Origin: Nocardioides perillae
GTDB lineage: Bacteria; Actinomycetota; Actinomycetes; Propionibacteriales; Nocardioidaceae
Assembly: GCF_013409425.1 (NCBI RefSeq)
Contig: NZ_JACCAC010000001.1
Span: forward strand, 1,736,001-1,800,000
Reading direction: 5' to 3'
DNA: 64,000 bases
Both the position numbers and the translations under genes were made by a program. This document shows, one piece after another, positions 17,554 through 28,169 of this stretch. The notes below the pieces were generated by a model. That model worked only from the letters and a program-made list of their open reading frames with translations, was not told the DNA's origin and did no database searches. Position 1 is the stretch's first letter, and each line of letters starts with the position of its first letter.

Positions 17554-19515
17554 TCAGATGGTCCTTACCTCGGTCTCGGGCGACACCTCTCGGAAGATCT
17601 GCTCCGCATTGATGCGCGCCGCATCGCTCGCGAAGCCCGCGTCGAGGAACACGGCGCGCAGTGGGCGGCGGCCGGCGATCTCCTTCACGACGTCGTCGGT
17701 CATCTCGTCCGCGAAGCACGCAATCAGAGCACCTTCGGCGACCGAGAGAACCCGTCGGGAGCCTAGATCCTCGACCGCGATCGGCTCGGCGAGGTCGAGC
17801 CCCCAGTCAAGCAGCACTTGGAAGAGCAGGTCTTCGTCGGTGCGATCCGGCTTCACGCTACGGACTGCCTCGGTAAGCGTGTACTGCTCAAGGTCGTCTG
17901 CCGTCGCGAGCGTGTCAGCCATGTTGGTGGTTGCGACGTGCAGCGAGCGGAAACCGATGTCTAGGGCGGAGTTGAGGAGCCCTGCCTGCTTGACCTGCGC
18001 ACCGGCTCGACGCAGGCGCTCACGGGCGATGCCCGCGATGGTTTCGTAGTGCGGATGATCGACCGGCTCGTCAAGCTGAACGAGGATGTATCGGCGATGT
18101 CCGCCATCTGCTGCATTGAGGTCCATGACAGCGTGTCCAGTCGAACCAGAGCCGGCGAAGAAGTCGAGGATGACCGCGTCCGGGTTGTCTCGGGTGATCG
18201 CGCCGAACCAACGTGCCAGCACGGCGGTGTCCTTCGGGAAGTCGAAGACATCGGCCTGGAGCAAGCCATCGAGTTTCTTGGTGCCCGGCATGCGTGACTG
18301 CGTGAAGGTCGGATACGGCACGCGGTCGCCCTGCTCCGCTAGGAACCTCTTGATACGTGGCGAGGTTGTCTCATCAGGTCCGAAGAGAACTCGGCCCTGA
18401 GCGATCAGTTCGTCCATCGTCTCCCGCGAGTAGCGCCAACCATTTGCCGGCGTCCGAACTGCCCTTCCCGTCTTCGGATGCGTCAACTCGTACATCAGGT
18501 TGGGACGCGGGTTCGGGCTCGTGATGTCGGTCGCTTGGAAGACTCGACCTTCGTCGTCGATCTGGTCGTACCGGAACACGGCTGGCTCCAAGTCAGCCTT
18601 GATCGCCCTGACTCCATTGCGAAAGATCGTGGTTGCCTTCGCGGGGTCTCCATCCGACTCCTGCCACGCGCGGCGAGCGACCGCTTCGACTTCGTCGATC
18701 CCGGGCTTGGGTTCCTTCCATCGAGTGTCGAGAGAACGAAGCAGACTCTCGTTCTTCGCGTAGATGAGCATGTAGTCCACGCCGCCCGCCGTGTAGCGCG
18801 CGTCGTTCTTCCCGGTGCCCTGCCACGTCACATTGGCGATGAAGTTCTCCGACCCGAGAACCTGGTCGAGGAGTGATCGCAGGTTCGCATGTTCGTGGTC
18901 GTCGATGGCGACGATCACGACCCCGTCGTCGGCCAGGAGGCTGCGCGCAAGCTTCAGCCGGGGGTACATCATGCTGAGCCAGTCTGAGTGGAAGCGGCCA
19001 CTTGCCTCCGAGTTGACCTTTGTTCTCAGCCGGTTGCCCTCGTCATCGAGGACGGCGGAGCTGCGGAGATGCTCCGCCGTGGTCTCAGCGAAGTTATCCT
19101 CGTAGACGAAGTCGTTCCCCGTGTTGTAAGGCGGGTCGATGTAGATCAGCTTGACCTTGCCGAGGTACGACTCCTGGAGCAGCTTGAGGGCGTCGAGGTT
19201 GTCCCCCTCGATGAAGAGGTTCTTGGTGGTGTCGAAGTCGACTGACTCCTGCCGCACGGGACGCAGAGTCTTCGCGATGGGCGCGTTGGCAGCGAAGGCA
19301 GCAGCCCGCTTGCCAGGCCAGTCGAGCTGGTACCGCTCCTGAGGTCCTTCTACCACGTGGTCGGAGAGTTCCTGGCGAAGGAGGTCAAGGTCAACGGCGA
19401 GCGTCACGTTGCCCTCCGCGTCCCTCGACTCGGTCATGACCTGCGGGAACACCTCGGCGATCCGTTCGATGTTGCGCGTTGTGACGTTGGGCGAGTGCAG
19501 CGTGCGCTTCTCCAT
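17554..19515 (-). CDS. mod: Type III DNA methyltransferase Mod, copy 1
   Basis: A protein of about 653 residues (ATG 19515; GTG 19518 is adjacent). It has the beta-class order: KLIYIDPPYNTGNDFVYEDN (motif IV, DPPY, about 145) before ILDFFAGSGSTGHAVMDLN (motif I, about 460). Between them lies the variable target-recognition region. The first ~170 residues and the C-terminus (DAARINAEQIFREVSPETEV) are nearly the same as in Mod copy 2, but the middle differs, so the two should recognise different sequences. It is an N6-adenine or N4-cytosine methyltransferase by family. Both ends are intact here, making it a useful in-frame reference for copy 2. Confidence 0.92.
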   Translation of the reverse strand: MEKRTLHSPNVTTRNIERIAEVFPQVMTESRDAEGNVTLAVDLDLLRQELSDHVVEGPQERYQLDWPGKRAAAFAANAPIAKTLRPVRQESVDFDTTKNLFIEGDNLDALKLLQESYLGKVKLIYIDPPYNTGNDFVYEDNFAETTAEHLRSSAVLDDEGNRLRTKVNSEASGRFHSDWLSMMYPRLKLARSLLADDGVVIVAIDDHEHANLRSLLDQVLGSENFIANVTWQGTGKNDARYTAGGVDYMLIYAKNESLLRSLDTRWKEPKPGIDEVEAVARRAWQESDGDPAKATTIFRNGVRAIKADLEPAVFRYDQIDDEGRVFQATDITSPNPRPNLMYELTHPKTGRAVRTPANGWRYSRETMDELIAQGRVLFGPDETTSPRIKRFLAEQGDRVPYPTFTQSRMPGTKKLDGLLQADVFDFPKDTAVLARWFGAITRDNPDAVILDFFAGSGSTGHAVMDLNAADGGHRRYILVQLDEPVDHPHYETIAGIARERLRRAGAQVKQAGLLNSALDIGFRSLHVATTNMADTLATADDLEQYTLTEAVRSVKPDRTDEDLLFQVLLDWGLDLAEPIAVEDLGSRRVLSVAEGALIACFADEMTDDVVKEIAGRRPLRAVFLDAGFASDAARINAEQIFREVSPETEVRTI

Positions 19516-19696
19516 CACCCAGCACCGCCCAGCGCGGCGAGGTCCGAGGCAGCGTCATCACAGTGTCTTGACCTCGGTGTGAGGCGAGACCTCGCGGAAG
19601 ATCTGCTCGGCGTTGATCCGATCCGCGTCCGACTTGAAGGCCGAATCTCGGAAGACGGCGCGCAGCGGCTGGAGGTTCGCGATCTCGGTGACCACA

Positions 19697-21447
<1,751 letters not shown>

Positions 21448-21451
<4 letters not shown>

Positions 21452-22137
21452 TCCTTGTTGCTTGGTACGGGGGCGGTCAGTTCGTCGAGCACGGTGGTGC
21501 GTTCCTTGATCTGCCTGCGGAGTTCGATCTTGCGATTCAGTTGCGGTTCGGTGCGCAGCTTCTTCTCCAGGGCGGCGACCTCGCGGTTGAGCCCGCGGAC
21601 GCGTCCCATCCTGTCGAGAGCGTCCGACAGTTTCTCCGCCGGCCAGAGGGGGTGGGGTAGCAGGCGGCCCAGCAGTTGGGTGTACAGGCCGTCCATGTCG
21701 AGCGCCGTGGGGAGCGGGACACGCGGCTGGTCGCCACTGATCCAACCAGTGCGGAAGTAGTCGGTGCCTTTGGTCTTGCCTCCGGCCCGCTTGTAAGCGG
21801 CGGTCATCGCCTGCTCGGTCCAGAGGCCGTCCTCGCGGCGCAGCTCGAAGATGATCTGGCTGGGGATCGCCTTATCGATCGAGGCGAGCACCGATTTGTC
21901 GAGACCGGAGCCCTTCAGATCCACGACGAAGACCTGGATCTCCGTGACGGTCTCACCCGGTGCGAGGCGCAATGACTCCTCGCCGAGCTTGTAGGCCCAG
22001 CGGACGCGCTGAACCTCGTCCACGAAGCGCTGCTTGAGAGCGGCGCCCGCGCTGGCCTCGGCGTATAGACGCTCCTTCGGAATGACCCGGTCGACCTTCG
22101 CGGTCTCGGGCCACTGGATCAGCTCAGTCACCGACAC
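21448..22137 (-). CDS. DUF4391 domain protein
   Basis: A protein of 229 residues: an alpha/beta N-terminal two-thirds (TEIQVFVVDLKGSGLDKSVL; KAIPSQIIFELRREDGLWTE) and a C-terminal coiled coil (LNREVAALEKKLRTEPQLNR). This matches DUF4391, a family found between SNF2-type helicases and type III-like Mod genes. Its N-terminus overlaps the helicase end by 14 bp and its stop overlaps mod copy 2 by 4 bp, so all are one operon. Biochemical role unknown; an adaptor between helicase and methyltransferase is a guess. Confidence 0.8.
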
Positions 22138-25100
22138 CCTCGGTCTCGACGATGGCGAGGAAGGCGATCAGTTCGAAGTCATCGAGTCCCTCGAAGGTCT
22201 GCTGCAACGCGGTGGTCTTCGCCCCCGAGAAGAGGCTGTCGATATCGCGCTTCTCGGTGACGTCGATCAGGGAGTTGATCGCCTCGTTGAGCAGATTGGA
22301 GTAGGCGCCCATCTCGGCACCTTCACTGGTGAGCTCGTTGAAGACTCGGTAGGCGGCCGGGATCGGTTCGTGCGCACCCTGACAGCTCGCCCGGATCAGG
22401 TCGAGGAGTTGCTTGACCTCAGTGTGGTCGGTCATGACGTTGCCGTCGGTGTCGAGATAGATCAGGTAGTGCGGGTGGAGGCGATTGTGGCGGTTGAGCG
22501 TCGCCTGCTCATCGACACTGCGCAGAGCGAAGATCACGCCGGGGCGAAGGCCGCGCTCGGGGTTGGCGGGGACGGCTGCATGGAGGCCTTTGGGCGATGA
22601 GGCGAGGTCGCCGTACTTCTCCATGTAGTTGAGCAGGTCCATGCGGAAGTCGTTGAGTCCGAGGTCCGTGATGGAGACGCCCGTTCGGACGTCCTCCAGC
22701 TCGATGACTTCGTCCTGGAGGCGGCGGAGCTGCTCCTTGCGGAACTTGGTGTCGTTGGACTCCTGTGTGAGGAGGTTGTCGTCCGCCGTGGCCGCGAGGT
22801 CGGCGATCACCATGCGGTTCTCGACGCGCTCCTTGAGGTTGATGTATTCATCCAGGCTGATGTCGGGCCAGAAGTTGACCATCTGGATCACGGAGTTCTT
22901 GGACCCGATGCGGTCCACGCGGCCGAAGCGCTGGATGATCCGCACCGGGTTCCAGTGGATGTCGTAGTTGACGACGTAGTCGCAGTCTTGGAGGTTCTGG
23001 CCTTCCGAGATGCAGTCGGTGCCGATCAGGAGGTCGATCTCACCGGGCTCGTTCGGGAAGACGACTGCTTTGTCCTTGGAGCCTGGGGAGAAGAAAGTCA
23101 GGAGCTTCTGGAAGTCGAAGCCGTCGCCCAGTGTCGTCTTGGGATGCGTGGAGCCGGTGACCAGTCCCAGCTCGAGCGAGGTGTCGGAGTGGACGGTCTG
23201 CTCCAGGTTGGCGTAGAGATAGCGGGCAGTGTCGGCGAAGGCCGAAAAGAGCAGCACCTTCTTGTTGTCGCCGTTGAGCGGGCGCGCGACCTTGCCCCTG
23301 ATGACTTGCTGGAGCCGTTGGAGCTTGCGGTCGTGCTCCGGAGTGATGAGATCCATCGCGTCGACAAGCTCACGGATGGTCTCGCGGTCGTGCCACAGGT
23401 CGTTGCGCCACGACGTGGTGTCCATGTCGTTGAGATCGATCTGGTACTTCTTGCCGACCGATGGGGTGGACGGGACCTCGAAGTCGTCGTCGTCGGCCTC
23501 GATGTCGCCGAAAGCCGCGCCGATGTCGGCGATCTGGCCGTCCTTGTCGTCGAGGTCCTCCAGAGCGTGATCGATGGCGGCTTCGACCTTGCGGAGCGTG
23601 ATTCGGAAAGCCTCGACCGAACTCTCCAGGCGCTTGAGCAGGTTGACCGTCATCAGCGTCTTCAGTCCCTGCTCGCGGCCGGCCATGCCGAGGTTGCCGC
23701 GTGCCGTGCCGCCCTGGACTGCGTACCTGTCCACGTACTTCTGCATCTTGCTGGGGAAGACATACGACAGCGGGGTGTAGACAGCGAGATTGAGCACTTG
23801 GAGCTGGTCGAAGATCTCGTTGAACGTCGGCGCGTGGGGGAGGTCGGTCAGCGGTTCGCGGATTGACTCCGGCGGGAGACGGCTAGGGAACGCGCCGATG
23901 TCGGCCGTGTCGTAGAACGACTGGATGTGCTTGCGGGAGCGCGCGATGGTGACCGCGTCGAGGAGTTCGAAGAAGTCGAAGTCGAGCATCCGTAGGATCG
24001 CATCGGTGGTGCGCTCCTCGGCGGGCAGTTCGGACCACTTCTTGAAGGCGACCTGGGCTTCGCGGAAGACCTGCTCGACCGACTTGCTGATGTCGAGCTT
24101 CGCGGAGAGTTGCTCTGACTCGCCTTCGTAGGCGAGCTGGAGTTGGTTCTTGAGATCGTTGAAGCGGTTGTTGACTGGCGTGGCTGACAGCATGAGGACC
24201 TTCGTCTTCACGCCACTCTGGATCACCTTGCGCATGAGCCGCTGGTAGCGGCTCTCCTTCTCCTCGGAGTAGTCGGCATTGCGGAAGTTGTGGGACTCGT
24301 CGATCACGACGAGGTTGAAGTTCCCCCAGTTGACCTTGCTCAGGTCGAGCTGCCCGGAGTAGCCCTTGTCGCGGGACAAGTCGGTGTGGGCGAGGACGTG
24401 GTAGCTGAACCGGTCGGCTGAGAAGGGGTTGGTGACATAGGGGCTGTTGTAGGTCGTCCAGTTGTCTTCGAGCTTCTTCGGCGCGAGCACGAGGACGGAC
24501 TTGTTGCGACTCTCGTAGTACTTGATGACCGCGAGTGCCGTGAAGGTCTTCCCGAGGCCGACGCTGTCAGCGAGGATGCAGCCGTTGTACGTCTCCAGCT
24601 TGTTGATGATGCCCACGGCGGCGTCGCGCTGGAAGTTGTAGAGCCTCTTCCAGATCTCTGAGTCGCGCCAGCCTGTCAGGTCGTCGGGGAGTACATCCTC
24701 GCTGATGTCGTCGAGGAACTCCGAGAACAAGTTGTAGAGGATCAGGAAGTAGATCCGCTCGGGGCTGTTCTCGGCGTAGACGCTGGCGATGTGGTCGCGG
24801 ACAAGCTCTGTGACGTCTTCGACCTGTTGCGGGCTCGACCAGATCTGATCGAACGTTGAAAGGTAGGCCGAAGCGAGAGGGGCTTCGTCGATCTTGTTCA
24901 CAAGGTTGGATACCGCGTCGCCGCGCTCGTAGCCGAGATCGGCCGACGTGAAGCCCTGGAGCGGCATGTAGGCGGCGCGGTCGTCGACCACAGCGAACTG
25001 CTGCATCGGGGCGCCGGTCTTGTTCGACTTGAAGGTGACCTTGCGCTTGATCCAGTCCGCGCACTCCCGGGCGATTGCCCGTTGGGTGAGCTTGTTGCGC

Positions 25101-25384
25101 AGCCGGATCTCGAACTCGGAGCCGTAGAGACTCGACTCGCGCTTGGCCTGTGGGATGTAGAACTCCCGTCGCTCCTTCATTGCCTTGTCGGTTGCCTGAC
25201 TGGCGACGAAGGTCGGTGCGGTGAAGATGAACTCAAGTTCCTTGACGCCCTCCAACTCCTTGCGGAGTGCCTCGAAGGCGTAGATCGAGAACGTCGACGC
25301 GGCGATGCGGAGCTTGGAACCGCGGTTGAGCTCGACCTTGATGTCATCGCCGAGCAGCTTGTTGAGGTTGTCGATAACCTCCAT
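22124..25384 (-). CDS. PLD-like/SNF2 helicase of defence island
   Basis: A protein of 1086 residues from ATG 25384. The first ~170 residues (LRIAASTFSIYAFEALRKEL ... KELEFIFTAP) resemble the phospholipase D-like fold that precedes helicases in defence loci. Helicase motifs: NGCILADSVGLGKTFTALAV (I), LVVIDESHNFRNADYSEEKE (II, DESH), KVLMLSATPVNNRFNDLKNQ (III), KKVLLFSAFADTARYL, IDLLIGTDCISEGQNLQDCD (V) and RIIQRFGRVDRIGSKNSVIQ (VI). It is a superfamily 2 Swi2/Snf2-type ATPase. It overlaps the HTH gene by 1 bp and DUF4391 by 14 bp. Such helicases are found with extra genes around type III systems; whether it aids restriction or forms a separate module is not known. Confidence 0.85.
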   Translation of the reverse strand: MEVIDNLNKLLGDDIKVELNRGSKLRIAASTFSIYAFEALRKELEGVKELEFIFTAPTFVASQATDKAMKERREFYIPQAKRESSLYGSEFEIRLRNKLTQRAIARECADWIKRKVTFKSNKTGAPMQQFAVVDDRAAYMPLQGFTSADLGYERGDAVSNLVNKIDEAPLASAYLSTFDQIWSSPQQVEDVTELVRDHIASVYAENSPERIYFLILYNLFSEFLDDISEDVLPDDLTGWRDSEIWKRLYNFQRDAAVGIINKLETYNGCILADSVGLGKTFTALAVIKYYESRNKSVLVLAPKKLEDNWTTYNSPYVTNPFSADRFSYHVLAHTDLSRDKGYSGQLDLSKVNWGNFNLVVIDESHNFRNADYSEEKESRYQRLMRKVIQSGVKTKVLMLSATPVNNRFNDLKNQLQLAYEGESEQLSAKLDISKSVEQVFREAQVAFKKWSELPAEERTTDAILRMLDFDFFELLDAVTIARSRKHIQSFYDTADIGAFPSRLPPESIREPLTDLPHAPTFNEIFDQLQVLNLAVYTPLSYVFPSKMQKYVDRYAVQGGTARGNLGMAGREQGLKTLMTVNLLKRLESSVEAFRITLRKVEAAIDHALEDLDDKDGQIADIGAAFGDIEADDDDFEVPSTPSVGKKYQIDLNDMDTTSWRNDLWHDRETIRELVDAMDLITPEHDRKLQRLQQVIRGKVARPLNGDNKKVLLFSAFADTARYLYANLEQTVHSDTSLELGLVTGSTHPKTTLGDGFDFQKLLTFFSPGSKDKAVVFPNEPGEIDLLIGTDCISEGQNLQDCDYVVNYDIHWNPVRIIQRFGRVDRIGSKNSVIQMVNFWPDISLDEYINLKERVENRMVIADLAATADDNLLTQESNDTKFRKEQLRRLQDEVIELEDVRTGVSITDLGLNDFRMDLLNYMEKYGDLASSPKGLHAAVPANPERGLRPGVIFALRSVDEQATLNRHNRLHPHYLIYLDTDGNVMTDHTEVKQLLDLIRASCQGAHEPIPAAYRVFNELTSEGAEMGAYSNLLNEAINSLIDVTEKRDIDSLFSGAKTTALQQTFEGLDDFELIAFLAIVETEGVGD

Positions 25385-25590
25385 CAGTCCGCCCTCTGCT
25401 TGGAGGGCCTCGCGGATTCGTCGGCGCCGCTGCAGCGCACCCAGTCGTCGACCTCGGTGACCTTGAACTTCCATAGACGTCCGACCCGGTGGGCGGGCAT
25501 GTCCCTTTTTGCGATCCAGGTGTAGATGCTGTCCTTCGTGACGCCGAGATGCTCGGCGATCGCGTCAGCAGACACCCAGGGCTCAGTCAC
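25384..25590 (-). CDS. HTH protein heading the type III operon
   Basis: A protein of 68 residues: WVSADAIAEHLGVTKDSIYT, then MPAHRVGRLWKFKVTEVDDW, a classical excisionase/MerR HTH. Its stop shares a base with the helicase start (TGATG). As the first gene of a six-gene operon with a divergent neighbour 120 bp away it is probably the operon regulator, although small HTH proteins of this family can also be DNA-targeting subunits. Confidence 0.75.
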   Translation of the reverse strand: MTEPWVSADAIAEHLGVTKDSIYTWIAKRDMPAHRVGRLWKFKVTEVDDWVRCSGADESARPSKQRAD

Positions 25591-25710
25591 TCATCCGACG
25601 TTAGTGGGGATTGCCACCGGTCTGTGCCGGTTCTTGCCGATTTCTCCGTGTGACCCGCCGGCTTTCGGGTTTCCACGCCGACCGGCACCGACCTACACCA
25701 CACTTGCTGC

Positions 25711-26664
25711 GTGGCCGACATTCATCTGCTAGCTGGCGCCATGGGGATCGCCTCGTGGAGGGCACGGGCCCTCATGCAGGAGTACGCGAAGACCGTCGAA
25801 CTACGCGGATCCGCCCTGCGGATGCATCGCGGCCGGGTCATGACGGGGCGGCCGGCGCCCTGGGCGCTCAGCGAGCTCGGGGTAACGGATGCTGCCATGA
25901 CGGCGCTCTGGCGCCACGGCCCCGAGGACAGAACCTACGCCGTATCCTCCGGTGTTGAGGCGCAGGTGCTCGGAGGAGATCTGGCGATCGTCGATGCGGT
26001 CCGCACGGTCCGTGTCTACCAAGCCAAGTTGGTCAAGGAACTTGATCTGGCAACCGGCGAGTACGTACTCAAGTCCGCTTTGACTGATGTCCACGCTGGT
26101 CATCTGGCAGCGCCTACGTTCCGATGGAACGGCCAACTTCACCAGATGCAGGGCTACCTCGCGTTGTACCAGAGGGCGCTCCCTGTGGCTCACGGCATCA
26201 CGAGCCCCAAACGCTCGGCGTGGTGGGCTCGGACAGCGACTTCCGTGAACGCTCCGGGACTCGGTGGGTTGTACTACTGGGACATGATGGATGGCGCTCG
26301 TGGTCGTCCATCTCGGATGGCGACGGCTCGCGGCATCATGGCGGCGCCGATCCCGCTCGTTCCCGCTGGGCAGAGCGTCGACAGAGTCCCCGCGGCCAAC
26401 AGCTGGCCTTGGGAATACGGCCTTTCAAACCGCTGGCGTGGACTGGCGGCTCTGGCCTCATTGCGCCGGGCGAGAGGCGAAGCCGCTGCAGATTCGACTC
26501 CAATAGATGACGACGACGACACCACTCCAGACGGGCCGGAGCCGCTTGTGGAGTCCGGTGGCCTCCCTGGTGCACTCGATAGTGAGCGCGAGGACTTCGC
26601 CGCACGGCTGTTCGACCACCTCTATGGCGACAGGCCAGGATCGTTGACCGTGGTCTTCGTGTGA
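25711..26664 (+). CDS. Hypothetical protein, possible PD-(D/E)xK nuclease
   Basis: A protein of 317 residues starting at GTG 25711. Residues about 80-115 (SGVEAQVLGGDLAIVDAVRT followed by VRVYQAKLVKEL) show an E...GxD...QxK arrangement like that of Mrr-type PD-(D/E)xK nucleases, an inference from pattern only. The C-terminal third is acidic (DDDDDTTPDGPEP). It is transcribed away from the type III operon from a shared 120-bp intergenic region. No family name can be given with confidence. Confidence 0.5.
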   Translation: MADIHLLAGAMGIASWRARALMQEYAKTVELRGSALRMHRGRVMTGRPAPWALSELGVTDAAMTALWRHGPEDRTYAVSSGVEAQVLGGDLAIVDAVRTVRVYQAKLVKELDLATGEYVLKSALTDVHAGHLAAPTFRWNGQLHQMQGYLALYQRALPVAHGITSPKRSAWWARTATSVNAPGLGGLYYWDMMDGARGRPSRMATARGIMAAPIPLVPAGQSVDRVPAANSWPWEYGLSNRWRGLAALASLRRARGEAAADSTPIDDDDDTTPDGPEPLVESGGLPGALDSEREDFAARLFDHLYGDRPGSLTVVFV

Positions 26665-26747
26665 ACGGAGCCGCCCGAGAAGGCCTCTAGCAGTGGCGTT
26701 CGTCAGAGGAGCTGTCAAGCGCGACCTCCCGCGGTCAAGCATTGTTG

Positions 26748-27857
26748 CTATCCATGTCTGCCGGCGACCCGGTCAAGGGCGTCGAGGTTCTTCTGGTCCG
26801 CGTCGGGGAGGGAGTGGAGGTACTTCTGCGTCGTCTGGATCTGGTGGTGGCCCATCCGGTCCATGACCGACTTCAGGTCCGATCCGCCGGCCAGCAGCCA
26901 AGAAGCGTGGGCGTGTCGAAGGTCGTGGACGCGGACCGGGAAGTCGACGCCGCTGGCCTTCACGGCCGGTAGCCAGACGTGGGTGCGGAAGCTGTTGCGC
27001 GAGATCGGGGTGCCAACCTTGGTCGCGAACAACAGGTCATCGCGGCCGAGCTCCTTCGCCCGGACGTGCTCGGCGATGGCGTCGAGCCATGCCTGACGGA
27101 CGCCGAAGGTGCGGGGCTCGTTGTTCTTCGGGTAGGGCTTGACGATGAAGCGTTCGCCGGTGGGGGAGTGGACCTTGGATGTCTCCACGATCGTCTCCTC
27201 CACGCTGATCGTGCGACGCAGGAAGTCGATGTGCCGTGGACGGAGCGCGATCAGCTCGCCCCAGCGCATCCCTGTCTCGATGAAGGTCTCCAGCATCAGC
27301 CGATACTGCTGCGGCACAGCGGCAACCAGCCGCTCGAACTCCTCGGGCGTCAGGGTCCGCGACTTCCGCGCGATCACCTTCGGCAGCTCGGTGTGGTCGC
27401 AGGGGTTGTAGACGAGGATCCGGTCGCGGACCGCCCGCCGGAAGATCGACGACAGGAACACGTGGTACTTCTTGATCGAGCGCGGCGAGAGGCCCTCGTC
27501 GTACGCCGTCGTCACCCAGTCCTGGATCACCATGGGCGAGATCTTGTTGAGCTTCTTCTTCCCGAACGCCGGATAGAACTGCTTGTTCAGATAGGAGACG
27601 TACGAGGCCCGCGTCGTCACCTCGAGGTGCTTGTGGGGAAGCCACTCCTTCTCGACGTAGTCGAAGAACGTGATCTCTCCTTGGCTCGCGTCGTGCCAGG
27701 AGCCGGACAGCACGCGCTGCTCCTCCCGGTGGGCCGCCCGCAGTGCCTCGCGGCGGGAGGGGAACGATCCGGCAGACCGCTCTCGGCCGTCGGGGTCGCG
27801 GTAGCAGCCGGTGTAGGTGGTGCCGCGGGCACCGTGTCGTTCCTTCACCCAAGCCAT
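26748..27857 (-). CDS. int: Tyrosine recombinase/integrase 1
   Basis: A protein of 369 residues from ATG 27857. It has an AP2/SAM-like N-terminal DNA-binding part (TTYTGCYRDPDGRERSAGSF), a core-binding domain and the catalytic domain: TGMRWGELIALR (Arg I), VRVHDLRHAHASWLLAGG (HxxR), MGHHQIQTTQKYLH (His/Tyr). All catalytic residues are present. Its 5' end faces the tRNA-Met fragment at 28047-28092, 190 bp away, where recombination probably occurs. It would belong to the element carrying the defence island to the left. Confidence 0.9.
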   Translation of the reverse strand: MAWVKERHGARGTTYTGCYRDPDGRERSAGSFPSRREALRAAHREEQRVLSGSWHDASQGEITFFDYVEKEWLPHKHLEVTTRASYVSYLNKQFYPAFGKKKLNKISPMVIQDWVTTAYDEGLSPRSIKKYHVFLSSIFRRAVRDRILVYNPCDHTELPKVIARKSRTLTPEEFERLVAAVPQQYRLMLETFIETGMRWGELIALRPRHIDFLRRTISVEETIVETSKVHSPTGERFIVKPYPKNNEPRTFGVRQAWLDAIAEHVRAKELGRDDLLFATKVGTPISRNSFRTHVWLPAVKASGVDFPVRVHDLRHAHASWLLAGGSDLKSVMDRMGHHQIQTTQKYLHSLPDADQKNLDALDRVAGRHG

Positions 27858-28046
27858 CTGCGACCTCTTTCCTGGCGCGACCTCTTTCGCGGTGTAAGTC
27901 CACCTTCGTCGTCCGCAATTTGTCCGCAAACGTTGCCGGATCCGGCTGGATCGACCTGGACGTCCATGGAATCCGAAGTGGCCTCTGACCTGCGAGTTTA
28001 CGCGAATCTTGCGCTCGGCGACAGGTGGCGCGACACGCCGGAAGAA

Positions 28047-28092
28047 CTGCTCATAACCCAGAGGTCGCAGGTTCAAATCCTGCCCCCGCTAC
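28047..28092 (+). other. 3' part of tRNA-Met(CAT): attachment site
   Basis: CTGCTCATAACCCAGAG contains the CAT anticodon; it is followed by a good T-arm (GCAGG TTCAAAT CCTGC) and the acceptor 3' strand CCCCGCTAC. The matching 5' half (it should contain GTAGCGGGG and a D-arm) is absent upstream, so this is a tRNA 3' fragment left by site-specific integration, an attL or attR. It lies between two integrase genes, as in tandem insertion at one tRNA. Confidence 0.75.
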
Positions 28093-28097
28093 GAAGA

Positions 28098-28137
28098 AAC
28101 AGCCCCTGACCTGCGGAAACGCGAGTCAGGGGCTGTT
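28098..28137. terminator. Hairpin terminator
   Basis: A perfect 13-bp stem (AACAGCCCCTGAC at 28098-28110 and its complement at 28125-28137) with a 14-base loop. A short T-rich stretch follows on the plus strand and runs of T precede it. It is placed to stop the leftward integrase 2 transcript and, on the other strand, the tRNA. Confidence 0.65.
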
Positions 28138-28169
28138 TGCTGTTTGAGGCTCCCAGCGCTGTTGGCCGT

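Noticed and set aside
14526-17612. Long plus-strand frames opposite res
   Set aside because: Translations are mirror products of the res codons (Val/Leu/Arg-rich), with no domain; res itself has all motifs.
28021-28092. Complete tRNA gene
   Set aside because: The 5' acceptor strand and D-arm that should pair with CCCCGCTAC are absent; only the 3' part is present.
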